Positions 1-10,758 of a DNA stretch of 64,000 bases are shown here, in pieces. How positions within the stretch are numbered: position 1 is the stretch's first letter; each line of letters starts with the position of its first letter. The notes beneath the pieces were generated by a model. The model did no database searches and was not told the origin of the DNA. It was given only the letters and a program-made list of their open reading frames with translations. The translations under genes were made by a program, and so were the position numbers. Source of the stretch: Obelidium mucronatum (lineage: Eukaryota > Chytridiomycota > Chytridiomycetes > Chytridiales > Chytriomycetaceae); contig JAIVFH010000015.1 in assembly GCA_025765595.1 (NCBI GenBank), positions 62,001-126,000 on the forward strand. The letters are read 5' to 3'.

Positions 1-1172
1 CTGGTACACCACCCCATTTAAGGTTGAGGTTGTGACTTTGGTTCCAACAAATGAGGGCGCTAGGATATTTCCTATCGCCATTGCCACAGCAGTGCCCTCA
101 AAATCCCACAGGGCTTCCACATCTTGTCTTCCACGCTTGGATGAGGGCTCTTCTGGGTTGGAATCAGATGGGGCCAAGAGTGTAACCTCAGACATGTGAC
201 TATTGAGGGGTTGGGCATCCTTTCGTGGCCGTCCTCGGGACCTTTTGACAGCCCCGGAAGTGAAAACTGTAGAAATCGACTTGGAGACGGACAAGCCCGA
301 ATTGGAATTGGAGGACCCGCAGTTTGATGGAATCGACTCAAGAGCCTCCATCAGAAACACTCCATGAATGTTATTGACGGGTTTGGTAATCTCCAGTCGC
401 TTAGGGGTCTTTGTCCATTCCTTGAACTCAGCACTGTGGCTTTTGAGGGTCTGATTGGGTTCGATCACACAGTGTGGTTTGGGAGACCCTACAAAAAGCC
501 TTTAACACCCAGAACCAGAACAGGGCAAAACATACCTTTTGAGGTGGAACTCATCAGAATATATTTGCACTCAAAGTTGGGCCCATGGTCCTTTTTCACT
601 TTGGCGAGGGCTTCCAACAACTGTGCAGAGTCGAAAACCCGCCGATGAAGGTCCAATATTTCGGTTTCATAGCTGCATTCATATTCCAAGGGAAAAGGCA
701 GGCCAACAGGGGTGTAACTGTATCCTTTCTTGGAGAGAACCGCCTTGCATGGATGAACCACAAACGAATACTTGTACTTTCCGGTACCCCGACTGGGGTT
801 ACCAGCAGCGTCATCGCGACGAGGTAAGGGCCTTTCACTTTTGGTCTGCTTCTTCTCAAATAAGTTGGGTTTGTGCTCCGATTCAGCCACTGTTGAAACA
901 GATGTTAACAACAAACAATGAAAAATGAAAATCATACCCATGACAAAGCACTCGCGACAAAGGGGAGCCCCCTCAACCAGCTCAACAGCTCGTGCAGCAC
1001 ACCGGTTGATGCACTCCTTCTTGTGCCCTGGGCAGAAACCAAATGCAGCGAACACTTTGGTACCACATCCCTCCTCCTTGCAGTAACTATCCCTTTTCGG
1101 CAGGCCAGTAGCCCCCATTCTCAAATCTCGAAGCTTTGAAAGCGCTGCTGCGCTCATTGTCTTGCCCGACAT
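1..1172 (-). CDS. AT-hook hypothetical protein, 3' end off the window
   Basis: Three exons are seen: 1172-938, 889-536 and 488 to the left edge, joined by GT..AG introns of 48 nt (937-890, in frame) and 47 nt (535-489). I start at the ATG at 1172 (MSGKTMSAAAL); the open frame upstream has only a TTG. The N-terminal third is rich in Cys and His (CKEEGCGTKVF, FCPGHKKECINRC, CRECF), spaced like a zinc-binding module. After the second intron the frame stays open to base 1 and contains K-R-S-R-G-R-P-R-K (about 220-245), a textbook AT-hook for the DNA minor groove. A nuclear, DNA-associated role is inferred. I do not recognise the family, and the end is outside the window. Confidence 0.7.
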
Positions 1173-1285
1173 GGTTTGCACTTTTTGACACAATTTCAAA
1201 TTTCAGCGTTGCAACAATGCCAACAATGTATTCCCAAGTAATTCCGGCAGTACCAACATTCCAGCAAGCATTCAAAGAGCCAAAT

Positions 1286-1720
1286 ACCAGCTGTGCTTAG
1301 CACGCGCTGGTGCCAGCAGCGACGGTGAGACAACCCGCCCTTCGCGCTGTGTGCCCCGTATCGATTCCAAGTCAATTCCAGAACTTTCGAAACTCCAGCA
1401 AGTTAAAAATTCCAGAATCGATTCAAGACTAAAGCACCAGCTGTGCTTAGCACGCGCTGGTGCCAGCAGCGACGGTGAGACAACCCGCCCGTCGCGCTGT
1501 TTGCCCCGCATCGATTCCAAGCCAATTCCAGAACTTTTGAAACTTGACCAAATTTCCAGAATCAATTCAAGGCTCAAGCACCAGCTGTGCTTAGCACGCG
1601 CTGGAGCCAGCAGCGACGGTGAGACAACCCGCCCGTCGCGCCGTATGCCCCGTATCGATTCCAAGCAACAACTTGCATTCAAGACACAGACACCAGCTGT
1701 GCATAACAAGCACTGGTGCC
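1286..1720. repeat. Tandem array of ~145-150 bp units with an internal palindrome
   Basis: A block beginning ccagctgtgcttagcacgcg recurs at about 1288, 1438 and 1582, with a degenerate fourth copy near 1694; spacings are about 150, 144 and 112 bp. Each full unit carries CACCAGC...GCTGGTG arms enclosing GTGCT-T-AGCAC, a long inverted repeat, followed by a conserved gacggtgagacaacccgccc stretch. Open frames across it on both strands look like by-products of repetition. It lies in the spacer between the AT-hook gene and the copia element. Function unknown. Confidence 0.85.
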
Positions 1721-1920
1721 TGCTCTGGTGGCAAGAGCAGGTTGCTTTTGTTGGTAGGTGGACGAAAAAGACCCGAGGGGGTGCTTCAAAAAATCAAAAA
1801 TGTTTTTTAAAAATAATATTTTTGCTCGGTTCATACTAACCACCGTATAATAGAGATTTAATTCATTGGTGACCCATTTCAAAAGTGGGTCGAATACTTG
1901 TAAACCTATTCCATTTGGCA

Positions 1921-1925
1921 ATGAG
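1921..1925. other. Target site duplication ATGAG, left copy (right copy 6662-6666)
   Basis: The five bases immediately outside each LTR are identical, the normal 5-bp footprint of a copia-type integrase. Confidence 0.9.
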
Positions 1926-2189
1926 TGTTGGAATTTGGATAGTTTTTGGAAGGTTGTTGAAATTGGGTGAAACTGAATTCGCGTTTCAGAATGGTTCAAC
2001 ACTGGGATTAAATTTTTGGGCCTGGAATTCGTATTTAAGGAGTGGTTTTCCCCTTTGGTTTTCTTCATTGAATTCTGTGTTATTTATTTGGTTTGACACA
2101 TACAAACAAATAGGTAAAATATATTGAGATTGAATTCTGTGTTATTTATTTGGTTTGACACATACAAACAAATAGAATATCCACCGACA
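1926..2189 (+). repeat. 5' LTR
   Basis: 264 bp, TG...CA termini. It contains an internal direct duplication of about 45 bp (attgaattctgtgttattta... at about 2068 and again at about 2130), just before the 3' end; the same duplication is in the right LTR, so it predates this insertion. Confidence 0.95.
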
Positions 2190-2207
2190 CGTTATCAGCA
2201 CCAAGTT
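2190..2207 (+). other. Putative primer binding site
   Basis: The bases directly after the left LTR read cgttatcagcaccaagtt. The TATCAG core resembles the initiator-Met-tRNA type primer sites of many copia elements. The tRNA was not identified, so this rests on position and resemblance. Confidence 0.4.
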
Positions 2208-2235
2208 CTACGATTACGATTGCGATCCTTAGACT

Positions 2236-5200
2236 ATGGGCGACGATTTCTACAAGGCAATTCAGTCCTTTGAATCAAGAAGTGCCGATTGGCCGCATTT
2301 CTATTTAAAGTTTTCAACTGTCCTCGAAGCCAAAGATATATTGCATGTCTTGGACAAACCACCGACGGAAGCCAAGGATGAGACTGCTCTTGCGATTGCG
2401 GTGAAGCAATGGAAGCAAGACGATGCCAAGGCTAGGGCGTATTTGGTCGGCAAATTGGGTCGTGACGCTCTCAACCTCGTCGAGCACTGCAAGACTGTAG
2501 CGGATATGATTGCGGTCTTTAAAACTCAGTACGAATCTGATTCAGCGTCTTCGTCGTTGTCAAGACTGGATCGATTACTTGATGTGTCCTATAAAACTGG
2601 ATCGGAGGTGTCAACTTACCTCGGTACTATGAACGGGATATTCACTGAGATTGCTCACAATGGAGGCTTGGATATCGATAAATTGCATGCTACTCTGTTA
2701 TTGCGAGGCTTACCTGACGATAACGATTGGCGTGGTTTCAAGACGGCCATCAGAGCGCAGGAAGAGTCGAATCTGTCCAAGGAGAAGATTGCTCGCTTGG
2801 TAACCGAACATGCGAATGAATTGAGACGCAAGTCGGGTGGTGGTGAAGGTGCGACGTTGAAGGATGCCAAAGGCCAGACGGCTTTTGTGGCAGGAGATGA
2901 TGAATGTTTCCGATGTGGAAATTCTGGTCATCGTTGGAAAGATTGTAGAAGTAAGCCGAAGCCTGGTTGGAAGGATCGGTCAGCGGGTGGAAAGGGAAAG
3001 GCAATGACAGCCCAACCTGTGAAGAAGGAAAAATCGTCGAAAAAGGCGGTTAGCTTTTCATTTATGGCGAATGATAAGTTGGTATCGGATGTTGGATCTG
3101 GTTTATGGATCGACGATCTGGGGGCGACAAAAACTTATTGTTTTGATCGTCGGGTCTTCAAATCTTATGAAGATTATGTTGGAAATGTTAAAGTGGGTAA
3201 CAATGAGGAGTTAAAAATTAGCGGTGTGGGTATGGTGGAGTTTAAGTCAGTGTTGACAGATGGTTCTGTGACTACTGTTACCTTGGAAAGGGTTTACCAC
3301 GTACCGGACATGGCAGCAAACCTCGTTTCGACATCAAGTTTGGATGCGAAAGGTGTTACAACGGAGTCGTCAAAGGGAATTCGCCGCTTTATGTTGAATG
3401 GCGTGGAATTTATGCATTCTGTGAAGAATCGCGACGGACTCTGGATTCTTGCTATTGAACCTAAAAGTGCATCTTCGCACATTGGGTTAGTGGCAGCTGA
3501 TTTAAAATTGTGGCATCAGCGGTTGGGGCACTTGGGTCTCGACAATATGAAACGTTTGCAAGGAATGGTAAACGGACTTACCTTGTCTAAAAAGGATTTG
3601 GACGAAGGATTGGGCTTCTGCACGGCTTGTGTGGAAGGAAAACATCAGCGACGCAGTTTTAAAGCATCAACCAATGAGCGTGCGAAGAACCCAATGGATT
3701 TAATCCATATTGATTGGGTAATTGTCAATGTACCTGGGTTGGATGGCGAAACGTTGGCGTTGGTAATGACGGATGATTGTACTGGAATGCGGTTTTCATT
3801 TCCGGTAAATCAACGCTCTGGTCTTCAATTGGTCAAGATCTTCAAAGCTTGGCAACCATGGGCGGAACGTCAATCGGGTCACAAGTTAAAGTGTATTCGG
3901 TCTGATAATGGGAAAGAATTCAAGGAGGGCGAATTTGCGCGCTACTTGGAGAATTTAGGTGTGGAACAGCAGTTTATTGTTCCATACGAACACGAACAAA
4001 ATGGAGTTGCCGAAGGTTCAATTCGGATCCTGTTCGAAAAAGCACGCACGGCGCTGTTGGACACCAAGAAACTACCGTTGAAGTACTGGGGTAAAGCGTT
4101 GACGTGTATGACTTACGTGGCAAATAGGTCGCCGTATGCGGACTTGAAAGTTACACCGATTGAGGGGTTTACTGGAGTTAAACCGGATTTTGGGAAAATG
4201 CCATTGTGGGTGTTTGGAGCTGCTTGTTGGGCGAAAGTGCCAAAGGAGCTGGTTAGGGGTAAAAAGAAGTTAAACTCGCGCTCGAGAGCATGTTTATTTC
4301 TTAATTACGTTCAAGGCGGTCATGCCTATGAGGTGGTGGATGTTGAGACGAAAGAGGTTTTTGTTACCACAAACCTGAAGTTTGATGAACGCGGTGATTC
4401 TTTTGAGGGAAAATTTCCGGAAGAATTGGATGACATGTGCGATTTGTTGAGTGGAAGTGATGGAGAAGATGAAGATTATAAAGTAGCTCGTGTGGACGAG
4501 GGGGTGATGGGAGTTGGTGAAGTAGATGAGGATGATGTACCTGATGAAGCAACGGATTATGCTTCTGAATATGGAACGGCGCCATCGCCAGCATCATCAA
4601 CTACAACGTCAATGTTTGGAACTCCTACCTCAGCTACGGCGTCTTCGGGTCCGTCTACACCAACTCAGTTGCGTCCACGTCGATCTATCTTGAAAAAGAA
4701 CTACAATGAGGATTCGGAAGATGAGTACGGGCATTTTGCGTATGCTATAACAGTCCCTAGAACCTATCAGGATTTACTGCGGCTGAGTCCTGAAGAACAG
4801 CGGATGTGGCGTTTATCAATGGAAAAGGAATACGATGCACTTACCGAGGATCATGACACATGGGATTTGACAGCTGATAAGCCGAGAGATAAGAAGGCGT
4901 TGCCATCGACTTGGGCTTTTGCAAAGAAAGAGGGTCCGACGGTTCTACCAGAGGAAGCTCGCAAGTCTCGCTTGTGTGTGCGAGGAGATTTGCAAACATA
5001 TGGGGTTGATTACCTCGAAACGTTCGCACCGGTTGCGAAGTTGGCGGCCATTCGGGTCGTTTTTGTATTGGCGGTTGCGTGGAAAATGGAAATTCACCAA
5101 TCTGATGTTAAAGGTGCGTTTGTCAATGCGGACTTGGAAGGAGAAGAAGTCTGGATGAAGCAACCACCGGGTTTTGAAAAGTTTGGTCCTAATGGGGAAA

Positions 5201-6336
5201 CTTTGTACTGTTACCTGAAGAAGGCACTGTATGGTTTGCGTCAAGCGGGAAACTGTTGGCGAAAATTGTTGAAAGCATTTATGGAAAGTATTGGGTACTT
5301 AGCACTTATCGCGGAGAAGTGTATTTTTGTGAAATTTAGTACGGTTTCTGGGAAACCAATTATTATCATCGTCTGGGTCGATGATATACTGGCGTTATTC
5401 TGCAAATTGGACCGAGAGGAGTTCGATCGATTCTGGAAGGCGTTTACGACCAAGTTTACGGTTAAGGACTTGGGGAGTGTAGCACGGTACGTTGGAACAA
5501 CTATCAAAAGGAATGTTGAGGAAGGGTGGTTATCGATTGACCAGACTTCGTCCGTTTTGGAGATTGTAGGAGAGTATCGATTGCTAAATGGGAAGGAGCG
5601 GAAGACTCCGTTTCCAACTGGTGTGCGACTGGAGAAGTTTGCCGAAGGAGACGTTGAGACGGAACACAACTACCGTAGTCTTGTTGGGAAACTGATGTAT
5701 CCGATGGTTTGGTCGCGACCGGAGTTGAGTTTTTACCTAGGAGCTTTGGGTAAACACAACTCGAAGGCAAGTACGGCACACTGGAATGCTGGACTGGAAG
5801 TTGTTCGCTACTTGTCAGCAACTTCAAATTACGGTCTTCACTACAAAGACAATGGTCACCTGAATCTGGAAGTTTGGGTGGATTCGGATTGGGCTGGAGA
5901 TATGCAGACGGGTAAATCGGTCTGGAGCTACCAAGTGTTCTTGGGAGGCAATCTTGTAAGTTGGAAAAGCAAGCAGGACTCTATTACCTCAACATCGACA
6001 GCAATGGCGGAAATCGCGGCAATCTTTTATGGTCTTGGTGAAGGACTCTGGCTGATGGAATTGTTGAAGGAACTTGGAATCGACATCAAATCCTTCAAAA
6101 TCTACAGCGATAATATGCCTGCAGTTAAGATCGCGAATAGCGATAAGGCATTGGAACGGATTAAGCACGAAGTGGTTCGCGTGGAATTTATTCGCGATCA
6201 TGTTCGATCCGGAATTGTTGAAATTAGTCACGTCGCGGGGATCGAGAATTGTTCGGATATTGGAACGAAGAATTTACCGTATCCACCGTTCGCGAAACAC
6301 AGGGAGTTCATGGGGGTACGACCTGTTAGTGGCTAG
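2236..6336 (+). CDS. Copia-type gag-pol polyprotein
   Basis: One 1366-residue frame. Gag-like region (1-210) ends in a CCHC zinc knuckle, CFRCGNSGHRWKDC, from residue 224. The protease motif is D-L-G-A at 294-297 where the family has D-S/T-G-A. A GAG-pre-integrase HHCC segment (WHQRLGHLG ... CTACVEGK) precedes the integrase core, with Asp493, Asp557 and Glu593, the last two exactly 35 residues apart (D-D-35-E). Reverse transcriptase begins near 920 (YLETFAPVAK) with its catalytic pair in WVDD at 1047-1050 instead of the usual YVDD. RNase H starts at VDSDWAG (1215) and includes SDNMPAV. Gag and pol are in one frame, as in plant copia rather than yeast Ty1. Apart from the protease change it looks capable of expression. 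Confidence 0.97.
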   Translation: MGDDFYKAIQSFESRSADWPHFYLKFSTVLEAKDILHVLDKPPTEAKDETALAIAVKQWKQDDAKARAYLVGKLGRDALNLVEHCKTVADMIAVFKTQYESDSASSSLSRLDRLLDVSYKTGSEVSTYLGTMNGIFTEIAHNGGLDIDKLHATLLLRGLPDDNDWRGFKTAIRAQEESNLSKEKIARLVTEHANELRRKSGGGEGATLKDAKGQTAFVAGDDECFRCGNSGHRWKDCRSKPKPGWKDRSAGGKGKAMTAQPVKKEKSSKKAVSFSFMANDKLVSDVGSGLWIDDLGATKTYCFDRRVFKSYEDYVGNVKVGNNEELKISGVGMVEFKSVLTDGSVTTVTLERVYHVPDMAANLVSTSSLDAKGVTTESSKGIRRFMLNGVEFMHSVKNRDGLWILAIEPKSASSHIGLVAADLKLWHQRLGHLGLDNMKRLQGMVNGLTLSKKDLDEGLGFCTACVEGKHQRRSFKASTNERAKNPMDLIHIDWVIVNVPGLDGETLALVMTDDCTGMRFSFPVNQRSGLQLVKIFKAWQPWAERQSGHKLKCIRSDNGKEFKEGEFARYLENLGVEQQFIVPYEHEQNGVAEGSIRILFEKARTALLDTKKLPLKYWGKALTCMTYVANRSPYADLKVTPIEGFTGVKPDFGKMPLWVFGAACWAKVPKELVRGKKKLNSRSRACLFLNYVQGGHAYEVVDVETKEVFVTTNLKFDERGDSFEGKFPEELDDMCDLLSGSDGEDEDYKVARVDEGVMGVGEVDEDDVPDEATDYASEYGTAPSPASSTTTSMFGTPTSATASSGPSTPTQLRPRRSILKKNYNEDSEDEYGHFAYAITVPRTYQDLLRLSPEEQRMWRLSMEKEYDALTEDHDTWDLTADKPRDKKALPSTWAFAKKEGPTVLPEEARKSRLCVRGDLQTYGVDYLETFAPVAKLAAIRVVFVLAVAWKMEIHQSDVKGAFVNADLEGEEVWMKQPPGFEKFGPNGETLYCYLKKALYGLRQAGNCWRKLLKAFMESIGYLALIAEKCIFVKFSTVSGKPIIIIVWVDDILALFCKLDREEFDRFWKAFTTKFTVKDLGSVARYVGTTIKRNVEEGWLSIDQTSSVLEIVGEYRLLNGKERKTPFPTGVRLEKFAEGDVETEHNYRSLVGKLMYPMVWSRPELSFYLGALGKHNSKASTAHWNAGLEVVRYLSATSNYGLHYKDNGHLNLEVWVDSDWAGDMQTGKSVWSYQVFLGGNLVSWKSKQDSITSTSTAMAEIAAIFYGLGEGLWLMELLKELGIDIKSFKIYSDNMPAVKIANSDKALERIKHEVVRVEFIRDHVRSGIVEISHVAGIENCSDIGTKNLPYPPFAKHREFMGVRPVSG

Positions 6337-6397
6337 AGAAGTTCAGTGAAGTGTTTGGGGGTTGTTCATCGCAAGTTAAAGTACGAATTAGGGGGTG

Positions 6398-6661
6398 TGT
6401 TGGAATTTGGATAGTTTTTGGAAGGTTGTTGAAATTGGGTGAAACTGAATTCGCGTTTCAGAATGGTTCAACACTGGGATTAAATTTTTGGGCCTGGAAT
6501 TCGTATTTAAGGAGTGGTTTTCCCCTTTGGTTTTCTTCATTGAATTCTGTGTTATTTATTTGGTTTGACACATACAAACACATAGGTAAAATATATTGAG
6601 ATTGAATTCTGTGTTATTTATTTGGTTTGACACATACAAACAAATAGAATATCCACCGACA
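6398..6661 (+). repeat. 3' LTR
   Basis: 264 bp, nearly identical to the left LTR. The bases just upstream (gaattagggggtg) are a weak candidate polypurine tract for plus-strand priming. Confidence 0.95.
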
Positions 6662-6881
6662 ATGAGTTGTCTCGCAGCCTGGTTATACTTTGGTTGCTGT
6701 GTGACTGTGTCAGTTGTGCCATACTTGTACTCCACGAAAATTGCCGCACCCATAACCTGGTGTAATTATTACTTTTCTCAAGCATTATTCATAATTATTC
6801 CACAATCCAAGACGATAGTCGTTAATAAGGGACAAAAAGGATGCAATTTATTTGAATTCATGAATGCAATATAATTTAATT

Positions 6882-8704
6882 TCAACGCATGCGAGTTGTT
6901 ACGGTAGATTTGGAGATAGTTTGTGATCCAGCTTGCTTTCTTTGCTTGCTTACTCTTCCAGAAGTTGTCCCGTTTGTACCGCCGCCAACAGAGTTGGCAG
7001 GGTTTATAACTGCTGAAATACCAGCTTGATTTTTTGCTGGGGCTGGAATCGGAGGTCCAGCCACGGCATCACCACCGGGCGAACCAATAATACCTGGAAA
7101 CACGTCGCGATTAGAAATACACGAGACAGGTTACAAAATTGAACGTACCCTGGCCAGAAACACAAAAAGGTTGTCCGCCTATCAAAGTACACGCAGTTTG
7201 ATCCCCGTTGCAATCATCGATAGCCGTCCATTGACCCATGTTGCATATAACAATGGCTCCACTTGCGGGGCTTGCTTTAGAAAGTGAGCAAGCGTATTGC
7301 GCGGGAGAAGCACAAGTAGTTCCTACCAAGTTTGGAACTTGGCCTGGCGCTGGTTGCGGTTTCACGGGTGGGGCAACAGGTGGTGTTGTTGGAGCCGCCC
7401 CAGTTCCAACAGTTGCCGTACCCATCGCTACCAAAGCTTCCGCAGTAGGGCCCCCGTTGTTCATTAATAGAGAAATCAATGCAGGGGTATTAAAAGTCAG
7501 AGATTGCGTGACGCCTGCAGCGTCGCGATTCGCAGTAATTGGAGAAGTTGTGAGAGGCTGCCCATTTACTCCTACCAACGGAATTACAGTATTACAAGTC
7601 AGACCCATCCAAGAATTTTCGAAACGTTGGCCCAAGAATGTGAATAAGTCTTTCCCGTTGGCTGCATCTGGTGTTCCTTGACCAATCAAGAACTTGATGT
7701 CGGTAATGTATCCTGAAGCAGTCAAGTCCAACATGTTTTGGCAAAACGACTTTGTTTCAGCGGGTGTTCCGGTTGCGGGTTGTTGATTCACTAGCTTGCG
7801 ATACATGTTTTGTTTGGCCAGATTGGGTTGGTTGTTGACAACGACAAACGGATCGGTTGGTGGGATGAGGGCTTGGATGTTTCCTTCAAGGGAAGCTGCT
7901 TGAAGCTCGTTTAGCGCGAGGGATCCAACAGGAGATCCGTTGAGATCAGCTAGATTTGGGGCAGTATAAGGCGCGCAACCCAAAGCAGGGCGGTAAGCAG
8001 CGTCCAAGAGCAGGTTATCTGATCCATTCGTGACATCTTGAGCGCCAGGCAAAGCAGCAATATTTGCTTTCGTTTTCTGCGCAAGTTTCTTTGCCGCGTC
8101 CATTAAATACGTGGTGACAACATTGTCTGATGGATCCATGTCGATAATCTGGAACGAACGCGTCGTATAGCACGGCTTTCCATTATTTCCCATCCCGAGA
8201 GGCGGTACTTTGACCACAGGCGTAGCAGCTTTGAAGAATTTGACGGCATTGCAAGCTGCGAATTGGCCAAAGATGGATCCATCAACTCCACCATTTGCAC
8301 AGTTTGCTGCAATCAAATCAGCTCCTTTGTTGTTGTCTGCGAGAGTTGTCGTCATTCCATTAGTTCCGAACCAACAGCCAACGACGGCATTTGGCGGGAG
8401 AATTGGAACTGCGGGCGGGATAAAGTTTGTGCCAGCTTGAGCTCCCCGATTGACCAGCAGAGGAGAGTAAACATACAACGCCCCAGTTGCTGAATTTACA
8501 ATTGTGCATTCAGCAAATCTGCATACGTAAAGTAAATAGGAAATCAGTGATGTGACCCCAAATATAAAAGAAAAATGAGTCAAAATTAAATTAATACGTT
8601 GGAGTGGATGTTTGGTCGCAGCCAGTTACAGTCCAGGGAGTAGAAAGACCCACTGCAGTCAAAGCGTTGGGTGGAAGGGTTACTACACAGTTCGCAGTCG
8701 CCAT
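6882..8704 (-). CDS. Cys-containing protein with CBM19-like tail (paralogue 1)
   Basis: Three exons, 8704-8598, 8518-7149 and 7093-6882, give about 562 residues; introns are 79 and 55 nt and phases agree. Exon 1 encodes MATANCVVTLPPNAL..., with no obvious signal peptide, so a missed first exon is possible. The main domain (about 35-410) contains GCWFGTNGMTTTLAD and SFQIIDMDPSDNVV and is shared with the next gene. After a Pro-rich linker comes a Cys cluster (about 425-490; CASPAQYAC, ICNMGQW, CTLIGGQPFCV) spaced like fungal chitin-binding CBM19 modules, then a Gly/Ser/Thr tail. Chitin or wall binding is inferred from that cluster only; I do not recognise the main domain. Confidence 0.75.
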
Positions 8705-9020
8705 GATATTATAAAAAGTTAGTCAAACGCTGAAGTTAGTATTTGACGGATTCGAGTATTTCATTTGTAGCCCAGAATAGCATTCATAATGACAAAGACA
8801 AACTCTAGAAATTTCTTTGAAAATTTTGTCCCATTATTTCATTGCACCTTCCCGATTTCTTAACTTACCTTATTACAAGCGATATGGGTAACGAAAAATT
8901 TCCGCGGATACTGAAACAAGGATTCTTTGATGGAATTTGAAGATTGACTTGAATAAAATTGATTGTTGATTGTTTAAAAGTAATGCCATTTATTGTATTG
9001 CCTTACTGGAAAAGATGCGA
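8705..9020. other. Intergenic spacer, no gene seen
   Basis: 316 bp, AT-rich, between two co-oriented paralogues. It must hold the promoter of the upstream-lying paralogue 1 and the 3' flank of paralogue 2's neighbour region; no repeat or RNA gene was recognised. Confidence 0.5.
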
Positions 9021-10480
9021 TCATTCATCAGTCGTTAGTCCGTCTTTGCTCTCCTTGTCCAAAGGTTGCCCTTTACTTTCCGGATTCTGACTTTGCTCTA
9101 CTCCAGCAAAGTTTCCAACAGGATTCCTGTTTGTGGCAGCGTTCTTGACCTTCTTGACCTTCTTGACTACTCTCGGGGGAGGCAAAAGAGCTTCCTTCGT
9201 CGGTCCGCCATTTGCTTTCAATAGTTTCTGCAAAGCGGCGCTCTGGAACGTTAAACTTTTTGCAACCATCGCTTGATCACCATCGAGTTGCATTGGAACT
9301 CGGTTTGCAGTAATCGGTGATCCTTTTAAAGGCCTTCCATTGGCATCGAAAACTGGAATAACCTTGTTGCGACCAAGACCCATCCATGAGGCTTCAAATC
9401 TTTGACCCAAAAACGTAAACAAGTCAATGCCATTCGCTGGATCCGGCGAAGTTTGGCCGATAAGGAATTTTAAATCGGTAATGTATCCAGCAGCCGTAAT
9501 ATCCAACATGTTCTGACAAAACGATCGAGTCTCTGCCGCAGATCCAGTCGCAGGAGGCTGGTTTACTTGTATTCTGTATGCGTTCTGTTTCGCCAAGTTT
9601 GGTTTCGCGTTTACAATAACGAATGGGTCTGTAGGTGGAACCAGTGCCTGCACTTTTCCTTGGAGTTTCGCCGCTTGCAGTTCATTAATCGCCAAAGATC
9701 CGACTTTGGGTCCATTTGGATCAGCCAAATTCTTGACAACGAATGGAGCACAACCTAAGGCAGGGCGATACGCGGCATCCAACAGCAAATTATCAGATCC
9801 ATTCGAGATTTCTTGTGCTCCTCGCATGGCAGCCACATTCCGAACCGTCTTCTGTGCCACTTTTTTGGTTTTCGGATCCATCAAATACGTAGTAACAACA
9901 TTATCAGATGGATCCATATCAATAATCTGGAACGACCGCGTCGTATAACACGGCTTCCCGTTTTTCCCCATCATCAACAGAGGAATCTGGTTCTGCACAA
10001 TAGTAGGCGTGGCAGCCTTGAAAAAGGCAGCCCCATTACACGCGGCAAACTGGCCAACGATGCTTCCATCGAGACCCCCGTTGGAGCACTTTGCTGCAAT
10101 CAGGTCTCTCCCTCGGTTGCGGTCGGCTAGAGTTGTGGTCATTCCGTTGGTTCCAAACCAGCACCCAATCACGTTCTTTGCGGGGAGAATAGGCTGGACA
10201 GGTGGAATAAAGTTGACGCCTGCTTTTGCGCCCTTGTTTACAAGCAGCGGAGAATACACCGATAGTGCACCAGTAGTAGTATCGACAATTGTACATTCCG
10301 CAAACCTAACAACAGTCTATCAAAAAAATACCGAAATATTTAAAAAAAAACACTTGTATAATCATACGTTGGGGTTGTGGTTTGATCGCATCCAGTAACA
10401 GTCCATGGAGTCGCAAGACCCCTTGCACTCAGTGCATTGACAGGGAGAGTAACGACACAGTTCACACCACTTGCTGCCAT
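9021..10480 (-). CDS. Cys-containing protein without CBM (paralogue 2)
   Basis: Two exons, 10480-10368 and 10305-9021, joined by a 62-nt intron at the same place and phase as in paralogue 1, giving about 465 residues. It shares the whole main domain (MAASGVNCVVTLP start, GCWFGTNGMTTTLAD, IIDMDPSDNVVTTYLMD, FLGQRFEASWMGLG) but lacks the Cys-rich CBM19-like module. It ends instead in a basic stretch (KKVKKVKNAATN) and an acidic tip (LTTDE). The two genes lie head to tail, a simple tandem duplication followed by C-terminal divergence. No signal peptide is evident. Function unknown. Confidence 0.75.
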
Positions 10481-10758
10481 ATCAAGAATTCCTGTTTTTA
10501 TTTTCTCTCCGCGAGTTGCCGCTCTCTTGTTTATAACTTCGTGTACAATTCACTCAATTCCATCTTTCATTATGAATAATAAAAAATAAAAAAAAGAAGA
10601 AAAAAATTCAATAAAAGAAGAAACGATCATATTTGTATTAATTTTAAGGACCGAAAACTAGATCGATGCAAAAAAAAAAAACGTTGAAAATTCTATAGTA
10701 TCCTCTAATTTCGTATGCCGAATACGGAAGCGTTTTTTTCCCTGGTAAATAATAATAA

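Larger units (their letters stand above)
1926..6661 (+). mobile_element. Complete Ty1/copia LTR retrotransposon
   Basis: Two 264-bp direct repeats (1926-2189 and 6398-6661), both starting TGTTGG and ending CCGACA, enclose one uninterrupted gag-pol frame. The element is flanked by a 5-bp target duplication ATGAG (1921-1925 and 6662-6666). The LTRs differ at only one position that I could find (A in the left copy, C near 6581 in the right), so the insertion is recent. Domain order gag, protease, integrase, RT, RNase H defines Ty1/copia (Pseudoviridae type). No host gene is evidently interrupted. Confidence 0.96.

Noticed and set aside
1272..1839. Long open frames on both strands across the tandem array
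   Set aside because: They repeat the same low-information peptide in each unit and are by-products of a repeat length divisible by three.
1885..2127. Open frame inside the LTR, repeated at 6351-6599
   Set aside because: It lies in untranslated LTR sequence; presence in both LTRs only reflects LTR identity.
6667..6881. Gene interrupted by the copia insertion
   Set aside because: Joining the two flanks at ATGAG gives no convincing reading frame on either strand.
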